Below, in pieces: positions 42,340-52,351 of a stretch of 64,000 nt of DNA. The stretch's first letter is position 1, and each line of letters begins with the position of its first letter. This DNA comes from Haliclona indistincta (lineage: Eukaryota > Porifera > Demospongiae > Haplosclerida > Chalinidae): contig OZ024788.1 in the NCBI GenBank assembly GCA_964017065.1, positions 714,727-778,726 on the forward strand, written 5' to 3'. The position numbers and the translations under genes were made by a program. The notes beneath the pieces are model-generated. The model did not search any database, was not told the origin of the DNA, and was given only the letters and a program-made list of their open reading frames with translations.

Positions 42340-43929
42340 ATGGCGGAACACGTACCCGGTCAAGATGAGGTACAAAAGAGTCACTACAGACTAAGATTGT
42401 TACTAGTTTTCCATTGTATCACAATTTAATTGTAGTGTCGTTACAACGACGGCTCACCGAAGAGTCTGGAGAAGGAGAAAACCAGAAATGTAAGTTGGGT
42501 TCCTTAGTAATGGGTGGTACCCTTATGCACCTATATATGATCGTATATGATATCAATGCGGTGCCCCACCCCCCACCTCGGGTGATGTGGGGACAAGGTG
42601 GGAATTTGTCACAGCCAATCAGACCTATGGGGCATTTTTTACAGGACCAAATCACCACTCTGCCCGGTATATGCCCCACTCCGAGAGCCGACTTTTGCGA
42701 GGACTGTGACCATTGTCCATTTCTATGCATGCGCTCACTTGACAAACGCCCCACCTATCCCCACCCCTGGGGACCAGCCCACGTGACAATAGCCCTATCT
42801 TTCCCCACTATACGCACGAGGTGGGGGTAGTGGGGCATTGCATTGATAGCTAGGTGCATTAGTATTCGACTAGGTGAAAATAAATTTACTGTAGTTGCGT
42901 TACCAGTGTGACACCTGGAATACTCACTGACGACAAACTGCTCATTTTGATGACTATAATAATGTAGTCAACAGATGTTATGATGGCTAACTTAGTTATT
43001 TCGGTAAAACCTTTAGATCCAGTTTGCATTGTAAAATTATTAGTTTACATGTGGAACAAGTGTTAGATAGCTTCTTTGTCATCTGGGTACCAGTGCCACA
43101 TAACTGATGATACTGATCATCGCAAATCTATGCTCAACTGCATTGCATGCTAGCCAAGTCTGGATATGGATATCAGTGTTCTCTCCAGGATTAAACGTTC
43201 AAGTGGTGCAGGGACATAATTATTATTAGCCAAAATTTAGCGGTTTTGGAATAGGTATACAGACTATAACTATGATTTAAGCACAAAATAACCACAAAAT
43301 AGTGCATTGAGAATTCAAGTGGTGCATTACCAAAATCAAGTGTAGCCTCGTACCGGATGATAAGCTTTATTGTATGGTAATTCAGTAATAACTTTTATTT
43401 TCAGTTGGCTGGAGCTGGTTCAAAGCCAGCAGGAGAGGACAGTAACACAGCCATGATGTGGCTACAGATTGCAGTAGCTGTTCTAGTGATCTTGTTAGCA
43501 GTGAGTGTATGGCATGCTTACAGCAAGAACTCTGAGGTAGAGCTCCTCAAAACCAAGAATGAAAAGCTCATTGAGACTAAGGGACGCTGTGAAGCACGAG
43601 AGATGTTCATATCAGAGAAAGAAGAAGCTGTTAAGCAATCCAGTGAAACACATGTTGCTAATACTGATAGACTGATGGATATGTTGAAAGATGTCCAGGA
43701 CTCACTTGTCATCAGTAGAGGTGATTCTGTCAAGAGGGAAGAGGAGTGCTCTAAACAGTTTAGTGCACTTCGTGATAATTTAACTGAACTTGTCAAGAAG
43801 AAGGAGAGATTGACCATGCAAGTGAGCCTCTTCAGTGAGAAGCTGCAGGCATGCAAGACATCAGTGCAAGATGGAGAAGCTAAACTTGCAGAGTGCAAGA
43901 GACAGTATAACAGATGTTGGTGGTGCTGA
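42340..43929 (+). CDS. Gene C: membrane-anchored coiled-coil protein, three exons
   Basis: Exons 42340-42369 (MAEHVPGQDE), 42436-42489 (CRYNDGSPKSLEKEKTRN) and 43405-43929 join in phase 0 at GT-AG sites for 202 aa. The last exon has a span (LQIAVAVLVILLAVSVW, about 45-63) and then a coiled coil starting SEVELLKTKNEKLIETKGRC, clearly similar to SEIELLKARNEQLM of the MATH genes. Cys recur at GRC, EEC, QAC, AEC and the end RCWWC. It therefore looks like the MATH gene plan without MATH domains. Intron 2 holds a 333-bp MITE. Gene D is a close duplicate. Basic residues are few near the span, so topology is uncertain. Function unknown. Confidence 0.8.
42526..42858. mobile_element. 333-bp MITE in gene C intron 2, TTA duplication
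   Basis: TGCACCTATATATGATCG at the left and TTGATAGCTAGGTGCA at the right are inverted ends flanked by TTA (42523-42525, 42859-42861). CCCCACCCCCCACC and GGTGGGGGTAGTGGGG lie just inside, as in the element at 31000, so they are one family. Confidence 0.8.
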
Positions 43930-44259
43930 CACAGGGATAAGATCATTTGACATCCTAATTGTAATAATTTTTATGATTGATCAAAATATATTTTTAATGT
44001 GTTGTCCTCGGATACACACTGCTGTATCCGAGGAGACTATGTTCATTGCAAGTACTGTACATTGCTGAATTGCATAAAGCTACTATATAATTTGTTTCTG
44101 CTGTGTTTTGTTCGAGGACTAGCTAGCTAGCAGCAAGCGTATTGTGACCAGTAATGTACTGGATTAAGGTTCCTTTGTCAGGTTTAGGATTGGGTTTTAA
44201 ATTTTAAAATGTTTCAATATAGCAGGTTTATACTGGGCAGAATTTTTTTGTTCAATATA
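43930..44259. other. 3' flank of gene C
   Basis: Nearly the same sequence follows gene D (47471-47790), including the hairpin at 44005 and GGACTAGCTAGCTAGCAGCA. No other gene. Confidence 0.7.
44005..44034 (+). terminator. Conserved 3' hairpin after gene C
   Basis: TCCTCGGATACA and TGTATCCGAGGA form a 12-bp perfect stem with a 6-base loop, about 75 bp after the stop codon. Gene D has the same stem with one loop change and an AATAAA just upstream. It may mark the 3' end of the transcript. A terminator or stability role is inference; eukaryotic mRNA ends do not usually need a hairpin. Confidence 0.4.
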
Positions 44260-44640
44260 CAAGCGAAAGAAGAATAGATAAGAGATCGATCTGGATCAAT
44301 AATGATTTACTGAATTTTGATTCCAAATCGGCTCAGTGAGTTATCATATCATCATCCTTTAGCTTCAGTTGATGGTTGTTTTCATTTTATAGGGTCCTTC
44401 TGCATTTGGGTAGGGCAGTTGGATAATCAGCTTCCTATGAATAAAATTATAGTTTCAAAATATCTGATACGCCCTTCTTTACTGAGCTGCCGCCCGATTT
44501 GCAATGTCAGAGCAGCGCGAAGCAGTCCTTCCCGAGGCAGCAGCAGATCCTCAAGATGTTGGTTGCCAAGATCAGGTACAATGATAACGTAACCAGCCTG
44601 CTGAACGTATGCAGAATACTGAATTATTCGCATTGTCATA
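44260..44640 (+). pseudogene. Orphan first exon and upstream region duplicated from the MATH B type
   Basis: An ATG at 44504 opens an exon MSEQREAVLPEAAADPQDVG to a CAG/GTACAA donor at 44575, almost identical to exon 1 of MATH gene B. The preceding 240 bp also match the upstream region of MATH B in inverted orientation (63000-63260). The match ends at CATTGTCATA, exactly where MATH B exon 2 would begin. The following sequence is an inverted family 2 relic, so this exon has nothing to splice to nearby other than possibly gene D exons. Confidence 0.7.
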
Positions 44641-44669
44641 ACCAGTCATAACCACTAAAAATTGACGAA

Positions 44670-45160
44670 CCTCGGCCTGCACGTACTTTATTCAGGTGCT
44701 TATGACAGTCGTCTTTCCCCTCAGCTTGTTTTGCTGATAGATCTCTAGTTTCCTATAGCGTTTCCATAAGATCACCCGCTTGTGTTATCGCCGGATGATG
44801 TAGAATTCTGCTCTCTCTGACTCTCGTCATATCGTCCCTTCAATTCAGTTAAATTGTTCACTTTTTCTCGGCACGTTTTCAACTCATCCAGCTGTTCTTT
44901 GCAGCATTTTCCCACGTCCTGCACCAGGTCGACCACTTTTCCAGTGCAGTTACGAGACATACTAACGGTACTATTCAGTTCCAACTGCCTTTCCGCGATC
45001 ACACCAATGCTGAAGCAGAAAGATAAACCCGAGGAACAGTGAAGCTATCCGGTAACGCTCGCCCGTGTTGCCCAGCGTATTAATTTGTAAGACCTGCAAG
45101 GAGAGACCAACATACCGATGATCACAGCACACGAGATGAATCAGTGACAATCTAGCTGTG
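44670..45160 (-). pseudogene. Family 2 copy, degenerate
   Basis: The minus strand encodes SLFLGFIFLL and then, after an extra base (CTGCTTCAGCATTGG against CTGCTCAGCATTGG at 41935), continues in another frame as VIAERQLELNSTVSMSRNCT and CKEQLDELKTCREKVNNLTE. A further break follows near 44800 (STSSGDN). The copy retains GKVVDLVQDVGKC in frame, which identifies the four-base insertion in the 41.5-kb copy. No function expected. Confidence 0.7.
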
Positions 45161-45216
45161 CTGCCCGGAAGGATTGTAGCATAGATCGTAGTTAAGTACC
45201 TCTTCAGTTGTCTTTC

Positions 45217-45375
45217 TCCTTTATCTGCTCCTTGAGTTGCTTGATCTGATCGTCTTGCCGCTCTACTAATCTGATCGTCTAGCCGTTGCTTGATCTGATC
45301 GTCTTGCCGTTGCTTGAGTTGCTTGATCTGATCGTCTTGCCGTTGCTTGATCTGATCGTCACGTCTTGCCGATCG
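45217..45375 (-). repeat. Tandem RQDDQIKQ-coding repeat in a family 2/related first exon
   Basis: Units of about 24 bp (plus-strand GATCTGATCGTCTTGCCGTT) repeat five to six times. On the minus strand they encode RQDDQIKQ, an octad-like coiled-coil repeat, ending LKEQIKEKDN. The same ERQDxQIK motif occurs once in the gene at 15342-16123. This is likely an expanded N-terminal coiled coil of the degenerate copy at 44670. Confidence 0.7.
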
Positions 45376-45525
45376 TCTTGCCGCTGTAGCGGGTTAGCGG
45401 GCTTGTGCGGCTGATCAGGACCGTTTGGGACGTCATCTCGCAATAATGGTGTCTAGCAGAAAACGCCCACACAGTAAAAGGGGGCGTATTTCTCTTTTAA
45501 GGGAAATCCCCATTGCTCAGTTATA

Positions 45526-47470
45526 ATGGCGGAAAAGGTACCCGGTCATGAAGAGGTACTAGAGTCACCACAGACTGAAACTGTTACTAGTTTGTCATTG
45601 TGTCACGATTTATTTTGTAGTATCGTTACAACGACGGCACACCGAAGAGTCTGGAGAAGGAGAAAAACAAAAATGTAAGCTTTTTTTACTTAGCAAATTG
45701 CATGGACACATGCACAATAGCAATGCATGCTAATACAAGGTGTGTACCCAAATGAATAAACAAATTAATTAAGTACAGTGATAATAGAATAGCATGAGTC
45801 CAGGTGCATGAGAGAAAGATGTCAGTATAGCCACAAGTATAGGTGAATGGCTATAGAAGAGGTCAGCCACGAATAATAATAGCAGAAAGGTAGAGTTACG
45901 GCCCTGCTTCGAACTAGTACTACAAACCAAACTTGTTAATTATCACATGATCAGACACATTGTCACCAATTGGTATTGTAAATTAAAAAGATTTCTATCG
46001 AAATCAAAAGGATGTAAGGTTGTGAAATCTACCACTGGTCCACAATGTAAACTAACAAGGAATAAGCATGGAATGGTAACACGATTGACTTGCTAACAGA
46101 CCATAGATCCCTACATCAGTGCCTGCTGTGGTTGGCTATAGCTTTGATGACTATATATGCAGTCAACAGATAGCTATAGCTCAGGCTTAAATTAGCCTCG
46201 TACCCTCCTCACTAGCGCCTGGGTACAAGGCTAGCTCATCACCTGTTTATTTCGATTAAACCTTTAGATGCCAGTAGCGTAACTACCGTGAGGCAGAGGA
46301 GGCGCTTGCCTCCTCGCTTTTGCCCAACCAAAATTTTTATGGACGTATATATCTTGCCTAGTACAGCTGTTTTGCCTAACACAGATGTCTCTATCTTGCT
46401 CTCCACTCCATCCAGGATACGTACCACGAACGCACCATGCAATGGCGCTGCTACGAGGCAGTAAAATGACGTAATGCAATGAATATTAATTGGTTATTTG
46501 CAAAAATCGTGCGCGCTTATGCGCGCGCCTCCTCGGTCACAAATTTCTAGTTACGCCCCTGGATGCAGTTAGCATTACACCAGCTTACATGTTGAACAAG
46601 TTTTAGATATCATCTTTGTAATCTGGGTACTATATAGTGCCACATAACTGATGTTACTGATCATCGCAAATCTATGCTCAACTGCATTGCTAGCCAGTCT
46701 GGATATGGATACCAGTGTTCTCTCCAGGATTAGACATTCAAGTGGTGCAGGGACATAATTATTATTATTAGCCAAAATTTAGCAGTTTTGGAATATATAG
46801 GTACAGACTGTATGATGATTTTACGCACAAAATAACCACAAAATGCATTGAGAATTCAAGTGGTGCATTACCAAAATCATGCAAGTGTAGCCTCGTACCT
46901 GTCATAATCATTATTGTATGGTAATTCAGTATTAACTTTTTTCAGTTGACCGGAGCTGGTTCAAAGCCAGCAGGAGAGGGCAGTAACACAGCCATAATGT
47001 GGCTACAGATTGCAGTTGCTGTTCTAGTGATCTTGTTAGCAGTGAGTGTATGGCATGCTTGCAGCAAGAACTCTGAGGTAGAGCTCCTCAAAACCAAGAA
47101 TGAAAAGCTCATTGAGACCAAGGGACGCTGTGAAGCTCGAGAGATGTTCATATCAGAGAAAGAAGAAGCTGTTAAGCTATCCAGTGAAACACATGTTGCT
47201 AATACTGATAAACTGATGGTTATGTTGAAAGATGCCCAGGACTCACTTGTCATCAGTAGAGGTGATTCTGTCAAGAGGGAAGAGGAGTGCTTTAAACAGT
47301 TTAATGTTTTTCGTGATAATGTAACTGAACTTGTCAAGAAGAAGGAGAGATTGACTATGCAAGTGAGCCTCTTAAGTGAGAAGCTCCAGGCATGCAAGAC
47401 ATCAGTGCAAGATGGAGAAGCTAAATTAGCAGAGTGCAAGAGACAGTATAACAGATGCTGGTGGTGCTGA
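45526..47470 (+). CDS. Gene D: duplicate of gene C
   Basis: Exons 45526-45555 (MAEKVPGHEE), 45621-45674 (YRYNDGTPKSLEKEKNKN) and 46946-47470 join in phase 0 for 202 aa. The last exon is almost the same as gene C: span LQIAVAVLVILLAVSVW, coiled coil SEVELLKTKNEKLIETKGRC and the end NRCWWC. Length is equal, with no indels. Intron 2 contains a MITE (46271-46562) and a collapsed Mutator-like remnant, both absent from gene C, which instead carries a different MITE. Exon 2 (RYNDGTPKS) is closer to MATH gene B exon 2 (PRYNDGTPMS) than gene C's is. Function unknown. Confidence 0.8.
46193..46233. mobile_element. 41-bp collapsed Mutator-like ends
   Basis: TAGCCTCGTACC is followed within 15 bp by GCGCCTGGGTACAAGGCTA, the two ends of a TAGCCTCG element with no interior. 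It is probably a deletion derivative. Single left ends of the same kind occur at 43346 and 46889. Confidence 0.65.
46271..46562. mobile_element. 292-bp MITE, uninterrupted copy
   Basis: CCAGTAGCGTAACTA and TAGTTACGCCCCTGG are inverted ends flanked by ATG (46268-46270, 46563-46565). It is the reverse complement of the element at 30870 and lacks the nested insertion seen there. Confidence 0.9.
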
Positions 47471-47798
47471 CACAAGAATGAGATCATTTGTAACAATTTT
47501 TTATGATTCATCAAAATAAATTTTTAATGTGTTGTCCTCGGATACACACCGCTGTATCCGAGGAGACTATGTTCAGTGCAAGTACTGTACATTGCTGAAT
47601 TCCAATAAGCTACTATATAATTTGTTTCTGCTGTGTTTTGTTCAAGGACTAGCTAGTTAGCAGCAAGCTATTGTGACCAGTTGTCAGGTTTAGGGTTGGG
47701 TTTTAAATTTTAATATGTTTCACTATATATAGCGGGTTTATACTGCACGGGCAGAATTTTTTGGTACCAACTTGTTCAATATACAAGCGAAAGAAGCA
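47471..47798. other. 3' flank of gene D
   Basis: Duplicate of the flank of gene C, including the hairpin. The similarity to 44280 ends near CAAGCGAAAGAAG. Confidence 0.7.
47535..47564 (+). terminator. Conserved 3' hairpin after gene D
   Basis: The stem TCCTCGGATACA/TGTATCCGAGGA is identical to that after gene C; the loop differs by one base. AATAAA lies about 20 bp upstream. Confidence 0.4.
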
Positions 47799-48632
47799 GG
47801 GGGTTCCAGTACTAAAAGTTTCAGACCCGAAGCCAAAAAAGAGGGTGGGTGGGTAAAGACCATTTTGGAAAAAAAGTCCATTTATTGAAAAAAAAGTACA
47901 GACATTTTTAGGAGTTTTATATCTATTTCTGACCAGATATGTGGATAACTTCTACTAACATGTCCATTATTAATTTTTCTGACAATATTCAGCGGCAGAG
48001 TAGCTTAATTGCATGGTAATGATCAATCATTGTTCACGTTGATTACACTAATAAATACCATACTTAGTATTAACAGTGTTCAGCAGGTGCTCAGTAAGTC
48101 ATAATAAGAAATTGCATATTGTTTTGAAATCAATAATTATGTAAGATAATTTATCAAGTAAACTAAACAGAAGCATGCATACACAAAAAACAAGCTGGCA
48201 CTCAGCCAATAGTTAGCTATTCTTGCTCTGCTTGCAGCGCAGAAGGACACAACTGTTGTGCAACTAGAGCTGAGAAATCAAGAGCTGCAGCCTTGGAAAG
48301 TAGCTGACCAGGCGTTGCATCTTGTTTGCTGTCATGGCTTGCCACCTAAGTCGCTGGCTCTTTTGTGTTCTGGTGTGTGGTAGTCACTGAGGGCTGTTGT
48401 TTCAAAACCACAGCCACAGTAACAGCGCTTTCGTCTGCTGCTGCAGCCATCGCCGCGATCGATGCATGAATATTAAGTATGTGGTATTGCGTGAATATAA
48501 TTAACACCATGAATAATCAAATGGTAATTATGAATATCATTATAATGATGCAAAATGACGTAGTGGGTGGTGGGTAACGGTGCAAACTGAAAAACCGGGT
48601 TAGGGTCAGGAATTTCCGACGCTGGAACCCCC
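47799..48632. mobile_element. Possible element with GGGGGTTCCAG ends
   Basis: GGGGGTTCCAG at the left and CTGGAACCCCC at the right are inverted, with loosely similar CAGACCCGAAGCC and GGGTTAGGGTCAGG inside. The interior is AT-rich, with one GC-richer stretch (48220-48450) that on the minus strand starts ATGGCTGCAGCAGCAGACGA and could be a captured exon. No duplication is confirmed. Confidence 0.3.
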
Positions 48633-48699
48633 CCGACCGGACCAAATTTTTCGTAGTTTATTGTCCGGGCGGACCAATATTTCCCGGACACAAATTGCC

Positions 48700-48835
48700 A
48701 TGACATACCGTGAGGATGGGGATGGGGGTTCCCATTCTACTAGTAGAATAGGGATCCGGGGTCCCCGATCTACCGGGAGTATGGGGACCCGGGATCCCCG
48801 ATTGAGGGGATCCCCGATATTTATGACACCGGTCC
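48700..48835. repeat. GGGGATCCC array, left of family 1 copy 7
   Basis: Repeated variants of GGGGATCC, CTACCGGTAGAAT and CCGGGATCCCC run up to ATATTTATGACACCGGTCCG. The same series in inverted order lies at 50175-50350 (CCGGTGTCATAAAATATCGG onward), so the two arrays bracket copy 7. Confidence 0.85.
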
Positions 48836-48912
48836 GGATTTTAGAGATAGCCATTCTTTACAGTTCAGTATCTCGCGATCGCAAGGCATCTCGCCCGCGG
48901 CTTAAAGCCAAC

Positions 48913-49771
48913 ATGGACAACGACATACTGCAATTGATTGATGAAAAAATAACTGAGTTGAAACAAGAATTGGTGAAAAGGGATGAAGTGGTGAAAGAAG
49001 AAGTAGCAAGAAGAGAAAAAGAACTTGCTGAGACAATAAGGAACGAAGCAGAGAGAAGAGAAAAGGAACTTGCTGAGAAAGATACGGCAATAAGGAACGA
49101 AGCAGAGAGAAGAGAAAGAGAGCTGGCAGCAAAAGATGAAGCAACCAAGAAAGAGCTAGCGGCGAAAGACAATGCGATAAGAGCTGAAGTTGAAAGGAGA
49201 GAGCGGGAGCTGGCAGCAAAAGACAATGCAACGAAAAGAGAACTAGAAGCAAAGGATGACGAAGTAGGTATAAAAGAATTTTAAAAGTTAACATTATTAA
49301 ATATTATAACTTTCTCTGCAGATAGCTAAATTGAGGTTGAATGTGCACAGAATAGACAATTGGAGTTCCCGCTATTGCACCGCTTCTTTCTTCCTGTCCT
49401 TGCTCTTAGCTGTCAGTGTGGCATTGATCCTGCAGAGGCATGTTGAGCTGGAGAGAGCCTTGGATGACAAAGCCAATTCCACTCAATTGATGCTTGATCT
49501 AAGCACAAAGGGCGGAAAGTGGGGTGAGAAACAACTCACTGAGCTAGCTGAGCTGAAGGAGTGTCAAACTGATCTCAACAAACAGCTGGCTGACACAATA
49601 GAAGATGAGAGGGGGAGGCATGTGGAATGTGCCAAGCGCTTGAAGAGTTTGCAGGATGAGACAGTTTCTCTCTTGAAGAGTTCACAAACGCTAATGGTTG
49701 AAAGAGAGAAGTATTATCATCTTTATCAAATGTGTGAGACCAATCTAGTAGCTCAGGAGAAAGGTGGATGA
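48913..49771 (+). CDS. Family 1 copy 7: membrane coiled-coil protein, inverted and relocated
   Basis: Exons 48913-49263 (117 codons) and 49322-49771 join in phase 0 across a 58-bp intron for 266 aa. Exon 1 (MDNDILQLIDEKI) is coiled coil with two RNEAERREKELAEK-type units. Exon 2 has IAKLRLNVHRIDNW, the span FFLSLLLAVSVALIL and a coiled coil ending LVAQEKGG, shorter than in other copies. It is the only intact copy on the plus strand and lacks both the CACGTG block and the partner gene. Copy 1 is its closest relative by exon 2 (WGEKQLTELAELKE). Lying between inverted arrays suggests it was moved by a mobile element. Confidence 0.85.
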
Positions 49772-49947
49772 TGATGAGTACTATGTGCGTGACAGCTGTC
49801 AAGATTTTCAAGCATGCATATCTTAGTATACTCAGTTAGTCTTATTACATTATTGTGTCATACATGAACAGACACACTACAGCACACATCACACCCACAC
49901 TATAGCTATGAGGTTCTTAACAATTTAATCTTTACTAGCTTATTAAT

Positions 49948-50085
49948 AGTGCAGGCACGAGACCTTGCCACGGAGCCATCCAGTTCATCCCACTGCCTGT
50001 TTACGATCACAGCAATGCTGAGCAGAAATAGCAATCCTAGGAACTCAGAGGCTATAAAATAACGTTCACTCGTGTTGCCCAACAT
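49948..50085 (-). pseudogene. Family 2 fragment (membrane span only)
   Basis: The minus strand encodes MLGNTSERYFIASEF, LGLLFLLSIAVIVNRQWDEL and DGSVARSRACT, then stops matching. It corresponds to the start of family 2 exon 2 and is very close to 36716-36830. It has no coiled coil and no first exon. Confidence 0.75.
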
Positions 50086-50174
50086 AAAAACAGTTTCGCG
50101 TCACCGTGAAGTTTTCAGTTACAAGAAGAATATTTGTTACGACCCGCGATTCACAACCTTTGACCCGCTTCGAA

Positions 50175-50350
50175 GCCGGTGTCATAAAATATCGGGGATC
50201 CCGGGTCCCCATTCTCCCGGTAGATCGGGGACCCCGGATCCCTATTCTACCGGTAGAATGGGGACCCCCATCCCCATCCTCACGGTATAATGGGGATCCC
50301 GGGATCCCTATTCTACCGGTAGAACAGGGATCCCCTCGTGAGGATGGGGA
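50175..50350. repeat. GGGGATCCC array, right of family 1 copy 7
   Basis: Inverted counterpart of 48700-48835. It is preceded by GTTACGACCCGCGATTCACA and CCGCTTCGAAGCCGG, motifs that also head the foldback at 51750. Confidence 0.85.
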
Positions 50351-50557
50351 TCCCTTGCTCGCGATCGTAGTCAGGACTACTCAAGATAGTAAATAACAGT
50401 AGAATACAGCAACTATAGTGCCAACTCGAAGTTTATTATTACCTGCCTACCTATTTATTACACAGAAACATCAGTAGGGATCAGACTAGTTAGTTTCATG
50501 TATCAGTTTCAATCATAGTTTTCTCAAAAGATAGATAGCTTGGTTAATATTCTAGTT

Positions 50558-51271
50558 CTATGGAATAAATACTGGCATACAGTGACTGCAAGTTGAATCT
50601 TCCGAGGCTGCATTGTTCTTCTGTTTGAGGGTCACCAACATTGCCTGCATTATTATTAGATAATCAAAATTCACAAGTGGATAGTTATCAAACTTGCCTG
50701 TTTGAACAGAGCATCATGTGCAAGCTTGAACACTAGCATATGATTGGTATACCCACACTCTTCAATTATTGTTTGTAGGACTGCTAAGACATCAGTGAGC
50801 TGTACAATTATCAATGTTTCAACTGTCATCTAATCATTTTTAATTTGTGCCATACTTACATATTCTTTCACTTCTTCAGATAGTCTTGGCCAATAGTACT
50901 TGCTAACAAGGTCTAGCATTCTATTCACACCAAGATGTCCACTGTCATGAGCGTTGGTCAGGATCCTCTTTCACTTTTGCACATCTTTAACTACCAATTT
51001 CATCTTCTCTATGATCATGTGTATAGTGCATTGATAGCTATCATGCATGCATGCGCTTACTGGATTTGCTGCCAGTGTAGTATAAATCGCTCCCTTGCGT
51101 AGTAAAAAACTTCGCCCGTTTGCGCAACCCACTCTTTTCAGCCTTAGTGAATCCTTCCGGATAGGTGCCATCTCGTCGATACTTGTACAAGTGAGTATAC
51201 TCAAATCTACCATCGCTCAGCTGCTCGCTTTTGCTACCATTGTCTACAGCAGGAGCCATTGCCTCTGACAT
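50558..51271 (-). pseudogene. Four-exon gene with integrase-type H2C2 zinc domain, one internal stop
   Basis: Exons 51271-51061, 51008-50860, 50799-50698 and 50644-50558 on the minus strand keep phase throughout (549 nt, 183 codons with stop). Exon 1 encodes MSEAMAPAVDNGSKSEQLSD, then FEYTHLYKYRRDGTYPEGFT. Exon 2 encodes KKMKLVVKDVQK, an in-frame TGA, then AHDSGHLGVNRMLDLVSKYY with WP: the H-x-GHxG...YYWP core of an integrase_H2C2 domain, although its Cys pair is replaced by exon 3. Exon 4 contains CSHCMPVFIP. Intron 3 has a GC donor (CAG/GCAAGT). Related proteins come from Ty3/gypsy- or Ginger-derived genes. The TGA makes it a probable pseudogene unless the base is wrong. Confidence 0.55.
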
Positions 51272-51563
51272 TGCAGTAATGTCGACAATGAATATTATTT
51301 TTTTACAAAAAAATACTATTGCCAGTGAGTACTGAATAATAATAATAAATCACTACGTTTAAAAATGCAAGTGTTACAGCGTCTACTAAGACTACTGGAT
51401 TTAATTTGCACCTTTGTTCCCGATTCAACTGAGTAGGCTAGTTAGATCAGACCTGCATGGTGTGGAATAGATTGACAGTTCAAATTATACAAAGCTGCGT
51501 TCAGTCAGTTATAAGCTCCTTTGGCGAGCCTTTGCACGCTGACCGTGACTATGTAAAGGAAGG

Positions 51564-51690
51564 GATCCCCATTCTCACGAGGGGATCCCCATTATACCGT
51601 GAGGATGGGGATCCCGGGATCCCCATTCTACCGGTAGAATAGGGACCCGGGATCCCCATCCTCACGGGATCCCCAATATTTTATGACACC
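51564..51690. repeat. GGGGATCCC array, third copy
   Basis: Variants of GGGGATCCCCATT, ACCGTGAGGATGGGGATCCC and CTACCGGTAGAATAGGGAC end at ATTTTATGACACCGGTCGAC. It matches the arrays flanking family 1 copy 7. Confidence 0.85.
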
Positions 51691-52351
51691 GGTCGACCGG
51701 TTTCGAAGTGGGTTAGCTAGCTGCGCGCCAGATTCAAAGCGTGCATATGTTACGACCCGATTCACAACCTGACCCGTTTCGAAGCCGGCCGCCGGTTTCG
51801 AAGCCGGTTAACCCGATTTACAACCACGTAACTCAGTTGACCCGGTTTAAAACCGAGCGTTTCAATGCTTCAGGGTGCCCACCTGCATGCTAGATCGACA
51901 GAACCTACGTAGGAGTGCTGTCGCGGTTAAAGTTCACTGCAGTGCAGCGCAGCAAGACTGGAAAGTGTCCGCGGAGGCGTTTTAGAGACTCATGTGCTAC
52001 TGCAGTCATCGACAAGAGCGTCGTTGTAAGTGGTTTAGCAGCGCAGCACAGCAAGCCTACCTGCTAAATTGACAGGAATGCCGTTATGAGTGGTTCAGCA
52101 ACGCAGCGCAGCAAGAAATGTTGTGTGCATGCAACAGTTGTCTTTAACAATCAAACTGCACTAAAATCCATAGGAACATGTCACAGCTTCTTCTTCAAAC
52201 GTGACTCCTGTACATGGAAGCAAATTTAAAGAACAGTATGATTGCGATGCAATGTATATGGACACTCTGAGCACACGGTATGTTTAGTCTATTACACGCG
52301 CGCACTTAGCATTATGCACGCTTTGAATCTGGCGCGCAGCTAGCTAACGGC

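Noticed and set aside
48220..48450. Minus-strand short frame starting ATGGCTGCAGCAGCAGACGA
   Set aside because: It ends after about 34 codons and continues only in other frames; no family recognised. Mentioned within the surrounding element only.
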